64,000 nucleotides of DNA from an uncultured Bryobacterales bacterium (lineage in GTDB: Bacteria > Acidobacteriota > Terriglobia > Bryobacterales > UBA6623). The stretch spans positions 524,236-588,235 of the forward strand of contig OY282420.1 of NCBI GenBank assembly GCA_958295955.1, in the 5' to 3' direction. Below, in pieces: positions 9,368-18,481 of this stretch. The notes beneath the pieces were generated by a model that had not been told where the DNA came from, made no database searches, and saw nothing but the letters and a program-made list of their open reading frames with translations. Each line of letters opens with the position of its first letter. Position 1 is the stretch's first letter. A program made the position numbers and the translations under genes.

Positions 9368-9958
9368 ATGAGGCATAAAGCGCTCATTCCAAAGGTTGCG
9401 ATCCTGGCGGCGGCGCTCGTTGCGGCCGCGGCGGCTGAATCGCCGGCAATCGAACGACTGCGTTCGGACGCAGAGCTGGAAGACGCCGTTGCGCAAGACG
9501 AACTGGGGATGCTGTACGCCAAGGGCCGGGGCGTTCCGCTGGACTACAGTGCAGCGTTGTGGTGGCTCCTCTGTGCGGCGGAGCAGGGGTACGCGGAGGG
9601 CCAATTCAACTTCGGGTCGATGTATTACTACGGTCGAGGCACCCCTTGGCACTACCCGCCCGCGCTGAAGTGGTACCGCCTGGCGGCGGAGCAGGGGCAT
9701 GCCGGAGCCCGATTCAAACTTGGATTAATGTATGCCAAGGGCCAAGTCTTTCCCCGAAGCTACCGAGAGGCGCTGACCGCGTGGAACTACTTGCGAGAAA
9801 CGGTCGACTCGCCGGGACGCCTGGCCGCGCTGTTGGCTGTGGGAGCGGCCTGGGCCGGGGTGTTCGCGCTGCCCGGTTTGACCTATGTGATCGCACGGAG
9901 AAAGAGGGGCGCCTCGGCATGTCGTCCTCCGGAGCGCGGAGAGTCTGAAAAGGGATGA
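9368..9958 (+). CDS. Sel1-like repeat protein with C-terminal membrane anchor
   Basis: From the ATG at 9368, a 196-residue protein with a hydrophobic export segment (VAILAAALVAAAAA) and three Sel1/TPR-like repeats: LGMLYAKGRGVPLDYSAAL, FGSMYYYGRGTPWHYPPAL and LGLMYAKGQVFPRSYREAL. A C-terminal membrane helix (LAALLAVGAAWAGVFALPGL) is followed by a basic tail. Sel1 repeats are protein-interaction scaffolds, often in envelope processes. Its last codons overlap the start of the O-antigen ligase-like gene by 4 bp, so the two are translationally coupled and may act together at the membrane. An in-frame start at 9269 is possible but would put a hydrophilic tail before the signal. Confidence 0.75.
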   Translation: MRHKALIPKVAILAAALVAAAAAESPAIERLRSDAELEDAVAQDELGMLYAKGRGVPLDYSAALWWLLCAAEQGYAEGQFNFGSMYYYGRGTPWHYPPALKWYRLAAEQGHAGARFKLGLMYAKGQVFPRSYREALTAWNYLRETVDSPGRLAALLAVGAAWAGVFALPGLTYVIARRKRGASACRPPERGESEKG

Positions 9959-11328
9959 ACGGACTCAACGCGATCAGGGAACGGCTCCGCCCGACCCGGG
10001 GCGCGGCCGCCCTTGTTCCGTTCGCCCTTTTCGTGACGGTGTTCCTCACCGGCATGGACCGGGAGCTCGTCCGCAACGGCCTGCTGCCCGTGCCCGGCAT
10101 TGCTGTGATCGTCTCATGCATGGCTGCTCTTGCCGTTTGGCTTACAGTCGGCCCGGCAAGCTCGCGGGCCGGGCTTTGGCAGCGCGCCGCCCCCTTCCTG
10201 CGCTGCTATCGAACTTTCCTGGCGGCGTTTTTGGCGCTGGGCGGCCTCAGCCTGACACACTGGCTCGCCCGCCCCGATGCGGCTCTCAGGGATGTGCTGA
10301 CCATCCCGGCTGCCTTCTGCACATGCGCCGCCGCCGCGATGCTGCCCATGCTGCCCCCTGTGCGGCGATGCCCGCAAGCCTACTTCCGGCTCGCCTTCGC
10401 GGTCTATTGTCTGAGCGTTGGGGTAGATGTCTTGCGGCCCGGTACGTTTTCTTTTCTGGAAACGAGGCCGGCCGGCTTGGCCATGGACCCCAACACGGGA
10501 GCTTATATGGTTTCCCTGCTGGCCGTGCCGCTGCTGGCCCACCGCCTCCCCTCCATAGCCGGCCTGTCCGTGCTGGGCTTGGCGGGTCTGACGATCTTTC
10601 TGACCTGGTCCAGGGGGGGGCTGCTGACCTATCTGGCGCTGTGCTGCGGTTACTTCCTGCTCGCGGTTGCGCGTTCTCCCGGCCGCCGTTTGTTCATCTG
10701 TCTCGCCTCCGGGGCCGGCGCCGTCCTCCTGGTCGTTGCCGCTTGGGCCTCAGCACAGTTCATTGGCGGCTCCGCGAACGCGGAAATCCAATACAGGGTC
10801 GACCTCCTGACCGGACAAGCGAGTTGGTTTCACGACCGTGTCGGCATCCACGAAGAGACCCGGATCGAAAAATTATCCGCACTGCATGACAGACTGCGAT
10901 GGAACCTGGAAGGACAAGCCGCGCCGGCCCCGCGAACGGACGGCGAATACGTGTATATCGAAACGTTAAGATTCCTCCAATTGAAGAACGCTCTTAGAGC
11001 GATTGCGGCCTCTCCGCTCTGGGGGCACGGAACCCGGTTCAGCGGCCGCAAAGATATGCTTCCACACAATACGTACTTCGCAATGTGGATCGATTTCGGC
11101 CTTCCAGGTTTCATTCTCTATATTGCATTTCTGACCGCCGGTTTTCGCAGCTTCTACAGACTGCGCTTCCTGCCGGGCATGTTCCTGGTCGGTCTGCTGG
11201 TCTTCTGGAGCATGTTTAGCGGAACGATCTTCGACGAGTTCCCCTTGTTCATGATGTTGGGGCTGCTGCTGTCCCTGCCGCTGGAAAACGGCGGGAACGA
11301 TCGCAAGCAAGCGGCGGCGCCGTCGTGA
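9955..11328 (+). CDS. O-antigen ligase/polymerase (Wzy_C superfamily) membrane protein
   Basis: A 457-residue membrane protein with about 11-12 hydrophobic segments. Two family marks are visible: the short motif TWSRGGLLTYLAL in the middle and, after a large external loop, GHGTRFSGRKDMLPHNTYFAMWIDFGLPGFILY, which matches the conserved loop of WaaL/Wzy enzymes. It probably polymerises or ligates surface polysaccharide on the outer face of the inner membrane. The upstream Sel1-repeat gene overlaps by ATGA. No other O-antigen genes are adjacent; the aminotransferase, GT2 and ABC exporter genes lie 50 kb away in this window. Confidence 0.82.
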   Translation: MNGLNAIRERLRPTRGAAALVPFALFVTVFLTGMDRELVRNGLLPVPGIAVIVSCMAALAVWLTVGPASSRAGLWQRAAPFLRCYRTFLAAFLALGGLSLTHWLARPDAALRDVLTIPAAFCTCAAAAMLPMLPPVRRCPQAYFRLAFAVYCLSVGVDVLRPGTFSFLETRPAGLAMDPNTGAYMVSLLAVPLLAHRLPSIAGLSVLGLAGLTIFLTWSRGGLLTYLALCCGYFLLAVARSPGRRLFICLASGAGAVLLVVAAWASAQFIGGSANAEIQYRVDLLTGQASWFHDRVGIHEETRIEKLSALHDRLRWNLEGQAAPAPRTDGEYVYIETLRFLQLKNALRAIAASPLWGHGTRFSGRKDMLPHNTYFAMWIDFGLPGFILYIAFLTAGFRSFYRLRFLPGMFLVGLLVFWSMFSGTIFDEFPLFMMLGLLLSLPLENGGNDRKQAAAPS

Positions 11329-11383
11329 TTGCGGCGTCGGGCGAGGGAGCGTTTGGCGAAGATACCGATTGCCGGCGCGGCCC

Positions 11384-12652
11384 TCAGCGAGCCGGGTTCT
11401 CGTACCAGACCACTCCCAGTTCCCTGCCCTGGTAGCCGCGCGCCAAGTACGGCCCCTTCTCTTCCAGCGTGACCACGTCCGGGTCGCCGTCCTCGTCGAG
11501 GTCGATGATCTGCACCAAGTCGAAAATGAAGCCTTCGGGGCCGCTGACCGACGTGGCTCGCCAGTGCTCCTCAGTCGGCTCGCGGTCGTACGACAACCAA
11601 ATGACCCCGCTTTTGCCGTTGTCCGCATGCTCGCAGGAGACGACCAGATCCAGCCGGCCGTCGAGGTCGATGTCAGCCGCCCGGACGGCCTTGCCGCCGC
11701 CGGCGTTCGTCGGCATCGCGATGGCGTGGGTTTCCCATGCCGGCGGGAAACGCGCGGTGCGGCGGTGGTAGCGGACAGGCTCGCGCTTGACGGCGACGAG
11801 CACGTCTTCCAAGCCGTCGCCGTCGAGGTCAACGACGGCATTGTGCATCGCTTCGTAGGCATTCACGGCGCCGATGCGGTGTTCCGTCCAGGGCGCGGCG
11901 GCCGCCGCGGCCGCGCCGGGATTCTCCAACCAGAAAGCGCCGCGGCGCGGACCCCTGCGGTCGGTCGCCACGATATCGAGGTCGCCGTCGCCGTCGATAT
12001 CGCTCGGCCGCAGCGTCATCAGCCAGCCGGCCCGATAGAGCGGACGCAGGCGCCAAGCGTGGAGGTCGCGGGGGTCTTCAGGCGCCTCGAACCAGCCGAG
12101 CCATGCGTCTTCCCCTTTCGCTCCCGCGATCAGATCGACACCGGCCTTGCCGTCCACCTGCATGGCAAAGGCAAACATCCATCGGCCCTCGCCCGCAGCC
12201 GCGGGAAGCTCCTCGGTTGTCCAGGCGTCCGCATCCAGCAGCCGCGAGCGGTCCGCGGGCGCCCAATGGACATAGATCGCGCGCGTCTCGCCCTCGCACG
12301 AGCTGACTACATCGAGATTGCCGTCGCCGTCCAGATCGACGAAAAAGGAATCTTCGGGGTCGCCGACTTCTCCGACGGTGACGGCCGGCCAGCGCTCGCG
12401 CACCCCGGATTCGCCCGGATTGAGATAAACCCGCACCTGTCCGCCCTGCTCCCAGGGAGAGGTGATGTCGAGTCGGCCGTCGCCGTCGATGTCGGCCGTG
12501 CGGACGCCGTCCGCTCCGAGCGAGGAATCGTCGATGACGTGGCGCGGCCAACCGTTTCCGACCGCTTCGAAATTGCCCGTCTCGGGCGCGCCGCAGCCCG
12601 CCGGAACGGCCGCGAGCAGCAATATAGGAGGGGAAAAGCCAACAAACGACAT
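11384..12652 (-). CDS. FG-GAP/VCBS-repeat lipoprotein
   Basis: A 422-residue exported lipoprotein: the signal MSFVGFSPPILLLAAVPAGC ends in a lipobox with the lipidated Cys at VPAGC. At least six calcium-binding loops of the DxDGDGxxD type follow (ADIDGDGRLDI, VDLDGDGNLDV, SDIDGDGDLDI, VDLDGDGLEDV, ADIDLDGRLDL, IDLDEDGDPDV), predicting a beta-propeller of FG-GAP repeats. Such proteins are surface-exposed binding or structural proteins; no enzyme motif is visible. The start was chosen for the signal peptide and for a TACACT box at 12663-12668, 10 bp before the ATG. It is divergent from the DUF1080 gene. Confidence 0.82.
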   Translation of the reverse strand: MSFVGFSPPILLLAAVPAGCGAPETGNFEAVGNGWPRHVIDDSSLGADGVRTADIDGDGRLDITSPWEQGGQVRVYLNPGESGVRERWPAVTVGEVGDPEDSFFVDLDGDGNLDVVSSCEGETRAIYVHWAPADRSRLLDADAWTTEELPAAAGEGRWMFAFAMQVDGKAGVDLIAGAKGEDAWLGWFEAPEDPRDLHAWRLRPLYRAGWLMTLRPSDIDGDGDLDIVATDRRGPRRGAFWLENPGAAAAAAAPWTEHRIGAVNAYEAMHNAVVDLDGDGLEDVLVAVKREPVRYHRRTARFPPAWETHAIAMPTNAGGGKAVRAADIDLDGRLDLVVSCEHADNGKSGVIWLSYDREPTEEHWRATSVSGPEGFIFDLVQIIDLDEDGDPDVVTLEEKGPYLARGYQGRELGVVWYENPAR

Positions 12653-12728
12653 GGACGGAAACAGTGTACACGCCGCCGCGCGGAATCGACGCCATGCCGC
12701 TCCGGTGTAAACTGAACCGGGGATTGCG

Positions 12729-13727
12729 ATGCACGCCGTTCGCTTGGCAGGGAAACGCAGCGCCGGCAGCCGATTTCTTTTTTCGGCGGCTCTGCTGTCC
12801 GCCGCGCTCCTGCAAGGGCAAGCCGTCCCGCCCGAGGCGGGATTCAACGGACGTTGGCTCCTCGTGCCCCAAGAGCACCCCGCGCAGCGCGTGCTCTGGC
12901 TCACGATCGAAGGCGCCGGCAGCGGCGCGGTCAGCGGTTTCGCGGTCGGCGGCGCTCCGGGCGAGGAGGTCGACCCGATCCTCGATGCCGCGATTGCCGA
13001 CGGCGTGCTGACCTATCGGGTCGAGCATCGGCTCGGTAGCGGCGAGACGCTCCGGACCGAGTCGACGCGGTCTCACGCGCGGACGGACGGCGGCAAATTG
13101 CACGGCGCCACGCGCTCGGGCGACCCCGAGATGGAGTGGATAGGCTACCCCGCGCCCACGATCGCCGACCGCGACGACGGCTCGTGGCGCGAGGGCGAAG
13201 CGGTCGACCTGTTGGACGGGGAGAGCATCGAGGCGGCATGGTCCACGCTGCGGCCCGGCCGCGAAGCGGAATGGTCTCTCCGGGACGGCGTGCTGCGCAA
13301 CCGCGGGACCGCCGACATTCTGGTTTCCAAAGAGAAATTCTGGAACTTCAAGCTCCATGCCGAATACCGCATCGGGTCGCGCGCGGACAGCGGCATCGGA
13401 CTGCGCGGGCGCTACGAGATCCAAATCGCCGGCGACCACGAGAGCCCGCCTTCCAAAAAAGGGAGCGGCGCGCTGCGCGGCCGCATCGCGCCGAGCGTGA
13501 ACGCCGGCAGACCAGCGGAAAGCCCGCAGACGCTGGACGTCACGCTGATCGGACGCGATCTGACCGTCGTGCTGAACGGGCGAAAAGTCATCGACAAGGC
13601 AACGGTCGAAGGCTTGACGGCGCTGGCGACCGATTGGCGCGAGGCCGAACCGGGTCCGATCACTCTGCAGGGAGACCGCGGAGCGATCGAATTCAGCAAG
13701 CTTGCGGTCCGGCGGCTCGAGCGATAG
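12729..13727 (+). CDS. Secreted DUF1080 (3-keto-disaccharide hydrolase-like) protein
   Basis: A 332-residue exported protein. After the signal peptide comes a region of about 120 residues without clear relatives, then a DUF1080 jelly-roll domain from about residue 155: LLDGESIEAAWSTLRPG, WSLRDGVLRNRGTADILVSKEKFWNFKLHAEYRI, and SGIGLRGRYEIQIAGDHES. DUF1080 proteins include 3-keto-glucoside/disaccharide hydrolases and laminin-G-like sugar binders in Acidobacteria, Planctomycetes and Bacteroidetes. Its role in glycan breakdown is inferred. A TAAACT box lies at 12708-12713. Confidence 0.8.
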   Translation: MHAVRLAGKRSAGSRFLFSAALLSAALLQGQAVPPEAGFNGRWLLVPQEHPAQRVLWLTIEGAGSGAVSGFAVGGAPGEEVDPILDAAIADGVLTYRVEHRLGSGETLRTESTRSHARTDGGKLHGATRSGDPEMEWIGYPAPTIADRDDGSWREGEAVDLLDGESIEAAWSTLRPGREAEWSLRDGVLRNRGTADILVSKEKFWNFKLHAEYRIGSRADSGIGLRGRYEIQIAGDHESPPSKKGSGALRGRIAPSVNAGRPAESPQTLDVTLIGRDLTVVLNGRKVIDKATVEGLTALATDWREAEPGPITLQGDRGAIEFSKLAVRRLER

Positions 13728-13917
13728 CTCGGCTTCGAAACATCCTGACAAAGAGAGCGATCAATCCGCCGCCGGTCGCCGATCCGAGGAGAGCGACAAG
13801 CGCCTGGAGGATGCGCCGTTGCGTTTCAATCTTGGCGCCGCGTCGGCTCGAAATCGACCGAAAAAATGCAGCAACGGATACGTTTCGCCGGCGGCTTCGC
13901 GCATAATGGAAACACTC

Positions 13918-16710
13918 ATGAAACGTCTCGCCCCCGCTTTGCTTACGCTTGTTCTCGCGCTGCCGGCCTTTGCCGCGGAGCATCCCTTGCGGGCGCTCAA
14001 TATCGAGTTCGGCATCAAAGACCACGAACCCCGCTCGTGGAACGGCTCGCTGAGCATCGACAAGGGGGAGATCGTCGAGCTTCGCGGACACCGGTTCAAG
14101 GAAGGCGAGTCGATCGGCGCGGACAACTCGTGGACGGCCCGCACCGACCCCTGGGTGCAACCGACGGGCGGCATGCATCCCCACGAACTTCCCTTCCCGC
14201 ACGTCACGCGGGTGCAGACGGTCGGCGTGACGGTGTACTACCGCGCCCCCGAGGACGCCGTGATTTCCGTCAAGACGGTGAACGGCGACTTCTTTTTCCG
14301 GCCTGCCGACTTGCCGCCGTCGGACGCGATGCACATCCTGGCTACGCGCGTCGAGGTGCGCCGCGCGCCGCCGGTCGAGGCGGTGACGACGGACGAGTTC
14401 GAAGACGACTATTCCGTCATGGCCGTCTCCGGCGAAGGGGTTCTGTCGCTGGCCTGGATCGGCTACAAGAACGAGAACGATCAGGTTTTCGTTCGGGAGC
14501 GGAGCAACGGCTCCTGGGGCGAGATCGCCCGCGTGCCGGGCGCTTCAGGAGATTTGCAGGGACCGGCCGCGGCCTACGACGCCGAGGGCGGGCTGCATCT
14601 GGTCTGGTCCAAGCGTTTCGAGGGGAATTGGCGCCTGATGCATGCCGTACGATCCGGGGGATCGTGGAGTCCTCCCCAAGCGGTTACATCGGGCGAGGGC
14701 AACAACCTCTTTCCCGCCATGGCGAGCAACCGCGGGGGAAACCTGCACGTCGCCTGGCAAGCGGCGCGCAAGGGCTTTTCGGCGATCTACTACAAATCGT
14801 TCGACGGCGCGGCCTGGTCCGCAGAGGTTCCGTTGAGCGATCCCGGAGCGGCGGCGAACGAGTGGCGCCCCGCTATCGCCACCGATACCAAAGGCGCGGC
14901 CTGGGTCGTCTGGGACAGCTATGAAGGCGGCAGCTACAACATCCGCCTGAGAGCGGTGCGCGAAGGGCGCGCCGGCGATTTGCTGAAAGTCACCGATACG
15001 CCCCGCTATCACGGCAGCCCCAGCATCGCCGTCGACGCCGCAGACCGCGTTTGGATCGCCTACGACGAATCGGAGGAAAACTGGGGCAAGGATACGGGTT
15101 TTCTGCTGCGGGGCGGGACCGGCATCTATCAGTCGCGCGCCTGCCGCATCGCCGTCTGGAACGGCAGCGAGTGGCTGGCCCCGCTGGACGATGTGAACCG
15201 CCGCTTCCGGCCGAGCGTCCGGCGTTACGTGCAGACGCCGAAACTGGCGCCCGACAACCGCGGCCGCATGTGGCTGTTGCTGCGGCCGCGGGTGCGCGCG
15301 ACCAAGCCGGAGTCGCTTTGGGCGGCGGGAGGCAAATGGGAAGCGGCGGCGACCTATTATTCCGGGGGGCGCTGGGCGGACCCGTTCGGCATCCCCGAAA
15401 GCGTCGGGCGTAACGAGGGACCCTTGAATGCGGCCGCCGGACCCGGCGGCGAGATGTTCGCCTCATGGACAACGGATCAAAAACTCTGGGGCGGGCCGGC
15501 CTTCGGCCACTACCCCAAGGAAAACCAAATCTTCTTCGCCGAACTTTCCGGACAATTCCGCGCGGAGAAGATCGAGCCGTTCGTCCTCGGTCCGCGCGGC
15601 AAAGAAAATCCGGCGATGCTGCCGACCGAACCGCGCGAAGCCGAGCAGGTCGCGGCGATTCGCAACTACACGATCCGCTCCGGCGGAAAGCGCTACAAAA
15701 TCTACCGCGGAGACATGCACCGCCACACCGACATCTCACTCGACGGCACGGGCGACGGCTCGCTCTACGACGCCTTCCGCTACATGATGGACGCGGCGGC
15801 GATGGACTTTTTCCTGGTAACGGATCACAAGGGATCGAACGACACGGAGTACAGTTGGTGGCGGACCGAGAAGGCCGAGGACATGTTCCACGTGCCGGGC
15901 CGGTTCGTGACGCTGTTCGGCTACGAGCGCAGCCTGTCGTACCCCAACGGCCACCGCAACATCATCCTGGCCGAGCGCGGGCACAAGCCGATTCCGATTA
16001 CTCGAGAAGAACGCGACTCCAGCACCGGGCCGTTTCTCTACGACGCCCTGCGCAAGCAAAACGGCATCGCCACTTCGCACACCTCGCACACGACGATGGG
16101 CACCGACTGGCGCGACAACGACCCCGAGCTGGAGCCGATCGTCGAGATCTTCCAGGGCGCGCGCACGTCGGCCGAACATGAGGGCGCGCCGCTGGCGTCG
16201 TCCGCCGCGCGCACCGACCTTTGGGCCGGCAACTACCGCCCCAAGGGTTTCGTCTGGCTGGCTTGGGAAAAAGGCTACAAGCTCGGCGTACAGGCCAGCT
16301 CCGATCACGTCTCGACGCATACTTCGTACGCCATGGCGCTCGCCGAGGACTACACCCGGCAGGGCCTTGTCGACGCCATGCGCAAGAGGCACACCTACGC
16401 CGCGACGAGCAACATCATTCTCGACTACCGCATGCGCGTCGACGACGGGGAATGGATTCAGGGGGACGAGCTCGCCGCGTCGTCCATCCCGACCGTGACG
16501 GCGGTCATCCGCGGCGCCGGCGATATCAAGGAAGTCGCCGTGGTGCGCGACAACCAATACGTCCACGTGCGCGCGGGCGACGGCGAACGCATGGAGTTCG
16601 ATTTCCGCGAGCAGTCGCTCGAGGCGGGCGAGCACTACTATTACGTCCGCGTCGAGCAGGAGGACGGGAACGTCGCCTGGTCGAGCCCGATCTGGGTCAC
16701 GAAACGGTAG
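13918..16710 (+). CDS. Large secreted DUF3604 protein with PHP-type metal motif
   Basis: A 930-residue exported protein (MKRLAPALLTLVLALPAFA signal). The N-terminal two-thirds contain repeated beta-strand units with Ser/Asn-Gly-Trp turns (such as GYKNENDQVFVRERSNGSW and FEGNWRLMHAVRSGGSW), which look like a BNR/WD-type beta-propeller. From about residue 595 a DUF3604 segment begins, with YRGDMHRHTDISLDGTGDG and FLVTDHKG. These HxH and DH motifs resemble PHP-family metallohydrolases. A later stretch SSDHVSTHTSYAMALAED also belongs to DUF3604. Substrate and reaction are unknown. The ATG at 13918 is preferred over 13906 because a CATAAT box lies at 13902-13907, 10 bp upstream. Confidence 0.78.
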   Translation: MKRLAPALLTLVLALPAFAAEHPLRALNIEFGIKDHEPRSWNGSLSIDKGEIVELRGHRFKEGESIGADNSWTARTDPWVQPTGGMHPHELPFPHVTRVQTVGVTVYYRAPEDAVISVKTVNGDFFFRPADLPPSDAMHILATRVEVRRAPPVEAVTTDEFEDDYSVMAVSGEGVLSLAWIGYKNENDQVFVRERSNGSWGEIARVPGASGDLQGPAAAYDAEGGLHLVWSKRFEGNWRLMHAVRSGGSWSPPQAVTSGEGNNLFPAMASNRGGNLHVAWQAARKGFSAIYYKSFDGAAWSAEVPLSDPGAAANEWRPAIATDTKGAAWVVWDSYEGGSYNIRLRAVREGRAGDLLKVTDTPRYHGSPSIAVDAADRVWIAYDESEENWGKDTGFLLRGGTGIYQSRACRIAVWNGSEWLAPLDDVNRRFRPSVRRYVQTPKLAPDNRGRMWLLLRPRVRATKPESLWAAGGKWEAAATYYSGGRWADPFGIPESVGRNEGPLNAAAGPGGEMFASWTTDQKLWGGPAFGHYPKENQIFFAELSGQFRAEKIEPFVLGPRGKENPAMLPTEPREAEQVAAIRNYTIRSGGKRYKIYRGDMHRHTDISLDGTGDGSLYDAFRYMMDAAAMDFFLVTDHKGSNDTEYSWWRTEKAEDMFHVPGRFVTLFGYERSLSYPNGHRNIILAERGHKPIPITREERDSSTGPFLYDALRKQNGIATSHTSHTTMGTDWRDNDPELEPIVEIFQGARTSAEHEGAPLASSAARTDLWAGNYRPKGFVWLAWEKGYKLGVQASSDHVSTHTSYAMALAEDYTRQGLVDAMRKRHTYAATSNIILDYRMRVDDGEWIQGDELAASSIPTVTAVIRGAGDIKEVAVVRDNQYVHVRAGDGERMEFDFREQSLEAGEHYYYVRVEQEDGNVAWSSPIWVTKR

Positions 16711-16790
16711 TCGAACCGCGCGCGGGACCGGGGACAATCGGCGCGGCGATAGACGAAGCCTCGGCGTCGCCGGCCGTTGCGGGCGCCGCC

Positions 16791-16816
16791 GCATGAATGC
16801 GAAAGACGGTGCGATG
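16791..16816. repeat. 26-bp direct repeat, left copy
   Basis: An exact 26-bp sequence starting GCATGAATGCGAAAGACGGT that recurs in the same orientation at 21911-21936. The two copies bound a 5.1 kb segment holding the TPR and TonB receptor genes, and the right copy touches the 3' end of a tRNA-Lys gene. This copy lies in the intergenic stretch 16711-16889 after the DUF3604 gene; nothing else was recognised in that stretch. Confidence 0.9.
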
Positions 16817-16889
16817 CCGACATGCTCGGCAAACAATCTCACACTGCAAGATCGTCGAAAGACCGCTGAGAGTGGGAACGATCGAGGGC

Positions 16890-18305
16890 CTACGGCGTGG
16901 CTCGCAGAGTCTTTAAATCCTCTCGGATCGCCGCTGCCATTTGCGCCTGCCCCATTGCCTCGGCCATTACGAGGGCCTGCGCAGCGTATTCGATCGCCAC
17001 ATCTTTGCGCCCGGCGCGAACGTGAGCATCGGCCAGCGTGTAGAGAAATCCCGGCGTCCGCTCGTCCTCGCCGACCAACGTCCGTTCCAGGTGGGCGATC
17101 GCTTCATCTATCTTGCCCGCCGCCGCCAGATGCCGTCCCATCTGAAAATTCGCCAAGCGGTCATTCGGGTGGTACTCGAGCGCTTGCTGGAAGTGTTGGA
17201 CCGCTTCGGCGGCGCGCCCCAACGTGTCGAGGGTGGACCCCAGACTGAGGTGCGCGTCGGCTGAGAACGGATTGATCTCCAAGGCTCGCCGAAAACTCTC
17301 GGCCGCCTCGCGCGGGCGCTTCCTCAAGGTCTGAATCGTTCCCCAATTGTTGTGCAACTCCTCGATTTCCGAGTTCAGCTCCAACGCCCTTCGGTAGTGG
17401 ATTTCCGCTTGCTCGAATCGGGCAAGGCGGCCAAAAGCAGCGACCAGATTGACATGCGGCTGTACGAACTCCGCATCCAGATCGATCGCCTTCTCGTAGA
17501 ACTCGATGGCTTCGTCCAGGCGGCCCTCGGATTCAAGCCGCCTGCCTTCGCTGTGATGCCGGTATTGGTCAGCCCGCAAGCTCTCGACCTCTCGAAAAAC
17601 CGGGTCGTCGATCGGCGGCAGGGGGCGTTCGTAGTTCTCCGACAGGGCCAGATGCCTTTGCGATGACTCCTGATCGCCCGCGTCCCGATAAGCCATCGCC
17701 AGTGCGTAGTGCGGCGCGCCGGATTGCGGCGCCAGTTCGCAAGCCTTGCGCAGAATGCGTATGGCTTCCCGAGCCGCGTTTTGCCGCGAAAGGACTTGGC
17801 CGAGTCCGTAGTAGGCCGCGGGAGCGCGCGGCGACAGATGCAGAGCCGCTTCGAAGGAGCGGCTGCTCTCGTTCAGCCGGTCGAGAGACAGCAGCGCCTC
17901 ACCGAGCCGAATGGAAGCGGCGGGGTACTCGTTTAGCGTGAGCGCTCGCCTGAAAGCGTCGACCGCCGCTTCCGGATCCCCGGCCTCTGCTTGAACGATG
18001 CCCAGATAATACGGCCAGCGGAAGTCGTCCGCGTCAAGGATTTGAGCGCGAAGGAAACAGGCTTTCGCCCCATCGCGGAACTCATAGGATTGCAGCAGCA
18101 TGCCCAACCGTCCATTTGCGGATGCCGCTTCGGGATTCCGCTCCAGATCGTGGAGAATCCGGCTGACGACCGGTTGGGACCCGGCGGGGAAATCCGCCGG
18201 GTTCACCGGGGGGATTTTCGGCAGGGGCGCATTGTATCCGCAACTGCAAACGTGCAGGAGCGCCGACCCGCACAGAAGCGCCGGAATAGCCGCTCGGAGG
18301 CTCAC
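16890..18305 (-). CDS. TPR-repeat lipoprotein
   Basis: A 471-residue protein read from the GTG at 18305. The hydrophobic start (AAIPALLCGSALLHVCSCG) looks like a lipoprotein signal. It is followed by roughly ten tetratricopeptide repeats, for instance AYYGLGQVLSRQNAAREAIR, ELHNNWGTIQTLRKRPREAA and AHLSLGSTLDTLGRAAEAVQ. TPR domains bind other proteins. Periplasmic TPR proteins next to Oar-like receptors are common in Acidobacteria, and this one is divergent from the TonB-dependent receptor, suggesting joint use. A TAACAT box at 18312-18317 lies 6 bp before the GTG. Precise function is unknown. Confidence 0.82.
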   Translation of the reverse strand: MSLRAAIPALLCGSALLHVCSCGYNAPLPKIPPVNPADFPAGSQPVVSRILHDLERNPEAASANGRLGMLLQSYEFRDGAKACFLRAQILDADDFRWPYYLGIVQAEAGDPEAAVDAFRRALTLNEYPAASIRLGEALLSLDRLNESSRSFEAALHLSPRAPAAYYGLGQVLSRQNAAREAIRILRKACELAPQSGAPHYALAMAYRDAGDQESSQRHLALSENYERPLPPIDDPVFREVESLRADQYRHHSEGRRLESEGRLDEAIEFYEKAIDLDAEFVQPHVNLVAAFGRLARFEQAEIHYRRALELNSEIEELHNNWGTIQTLRKRPREAAESFRRALEINPFSADAHLSLGSTLDTLGRAAEAVQHFQQALEYHPNDRLANFQMGRHLAAAGKIDEAIAHLERTLVGEDERTPGFLYTLADAHVRAGRKDVAIEYAAQALVMAEAMGQAQMAAAIREDLKTLRATP

Positions 18306-18431
18306 GGACTCATGTTAGTCCAGTCCCGGCATCCCCGGAATGAAAAACTCCCGGCAGCGATGCGTTGCGCTTCGCAGCGCGAGGCGAGCCGCATCAGCCT
18401 GCCAACAACCAGGATCGCTCGCAAACGACGC

Positions 18432-18460
18432 TTGACCGCACGGGGGCTTTCTGCTATACA
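18432..18460 (+). promoter_or_regulatory. Sigma-70-type promoter of the TonB-dependent receptor gene
   Basis: TTGACC at 18432-18437 and TATACA at 18455-18460 are separated by exactly 17 bp, and a TG extension precedes the -10 box (TGCTATACA). Transcription would start near 18467, giving a leader of about 15 nt that contains a GAGG Shine-Dalgarno element before the ATG at 18482. This is the clearest conventional promoter with leader in the window, apart from the tracrRNA promoter. Confidence 0.6.
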
Positions 18461-18481
18461 AGAGACGCGAGGATTTTACAA

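Noticed and set aside
13693..13860. A possible small minus-strand membrane peptide (LQALVALLGSATGGGLIALFVRMF)
   Set aside because: Hydrophobic, but it has no ATG, GTG or Shine-Dalgarno at a sensible place and overlaps the end of the DUF1080 gene; not supported as a gene.
18365..18481. An upstream in-frame ATG for the TonB receptor at 18365
   Set aside because: It would place 39 hydrophilic residues before the signal peptide and lies upstream of the good promoter at 18432-18460.
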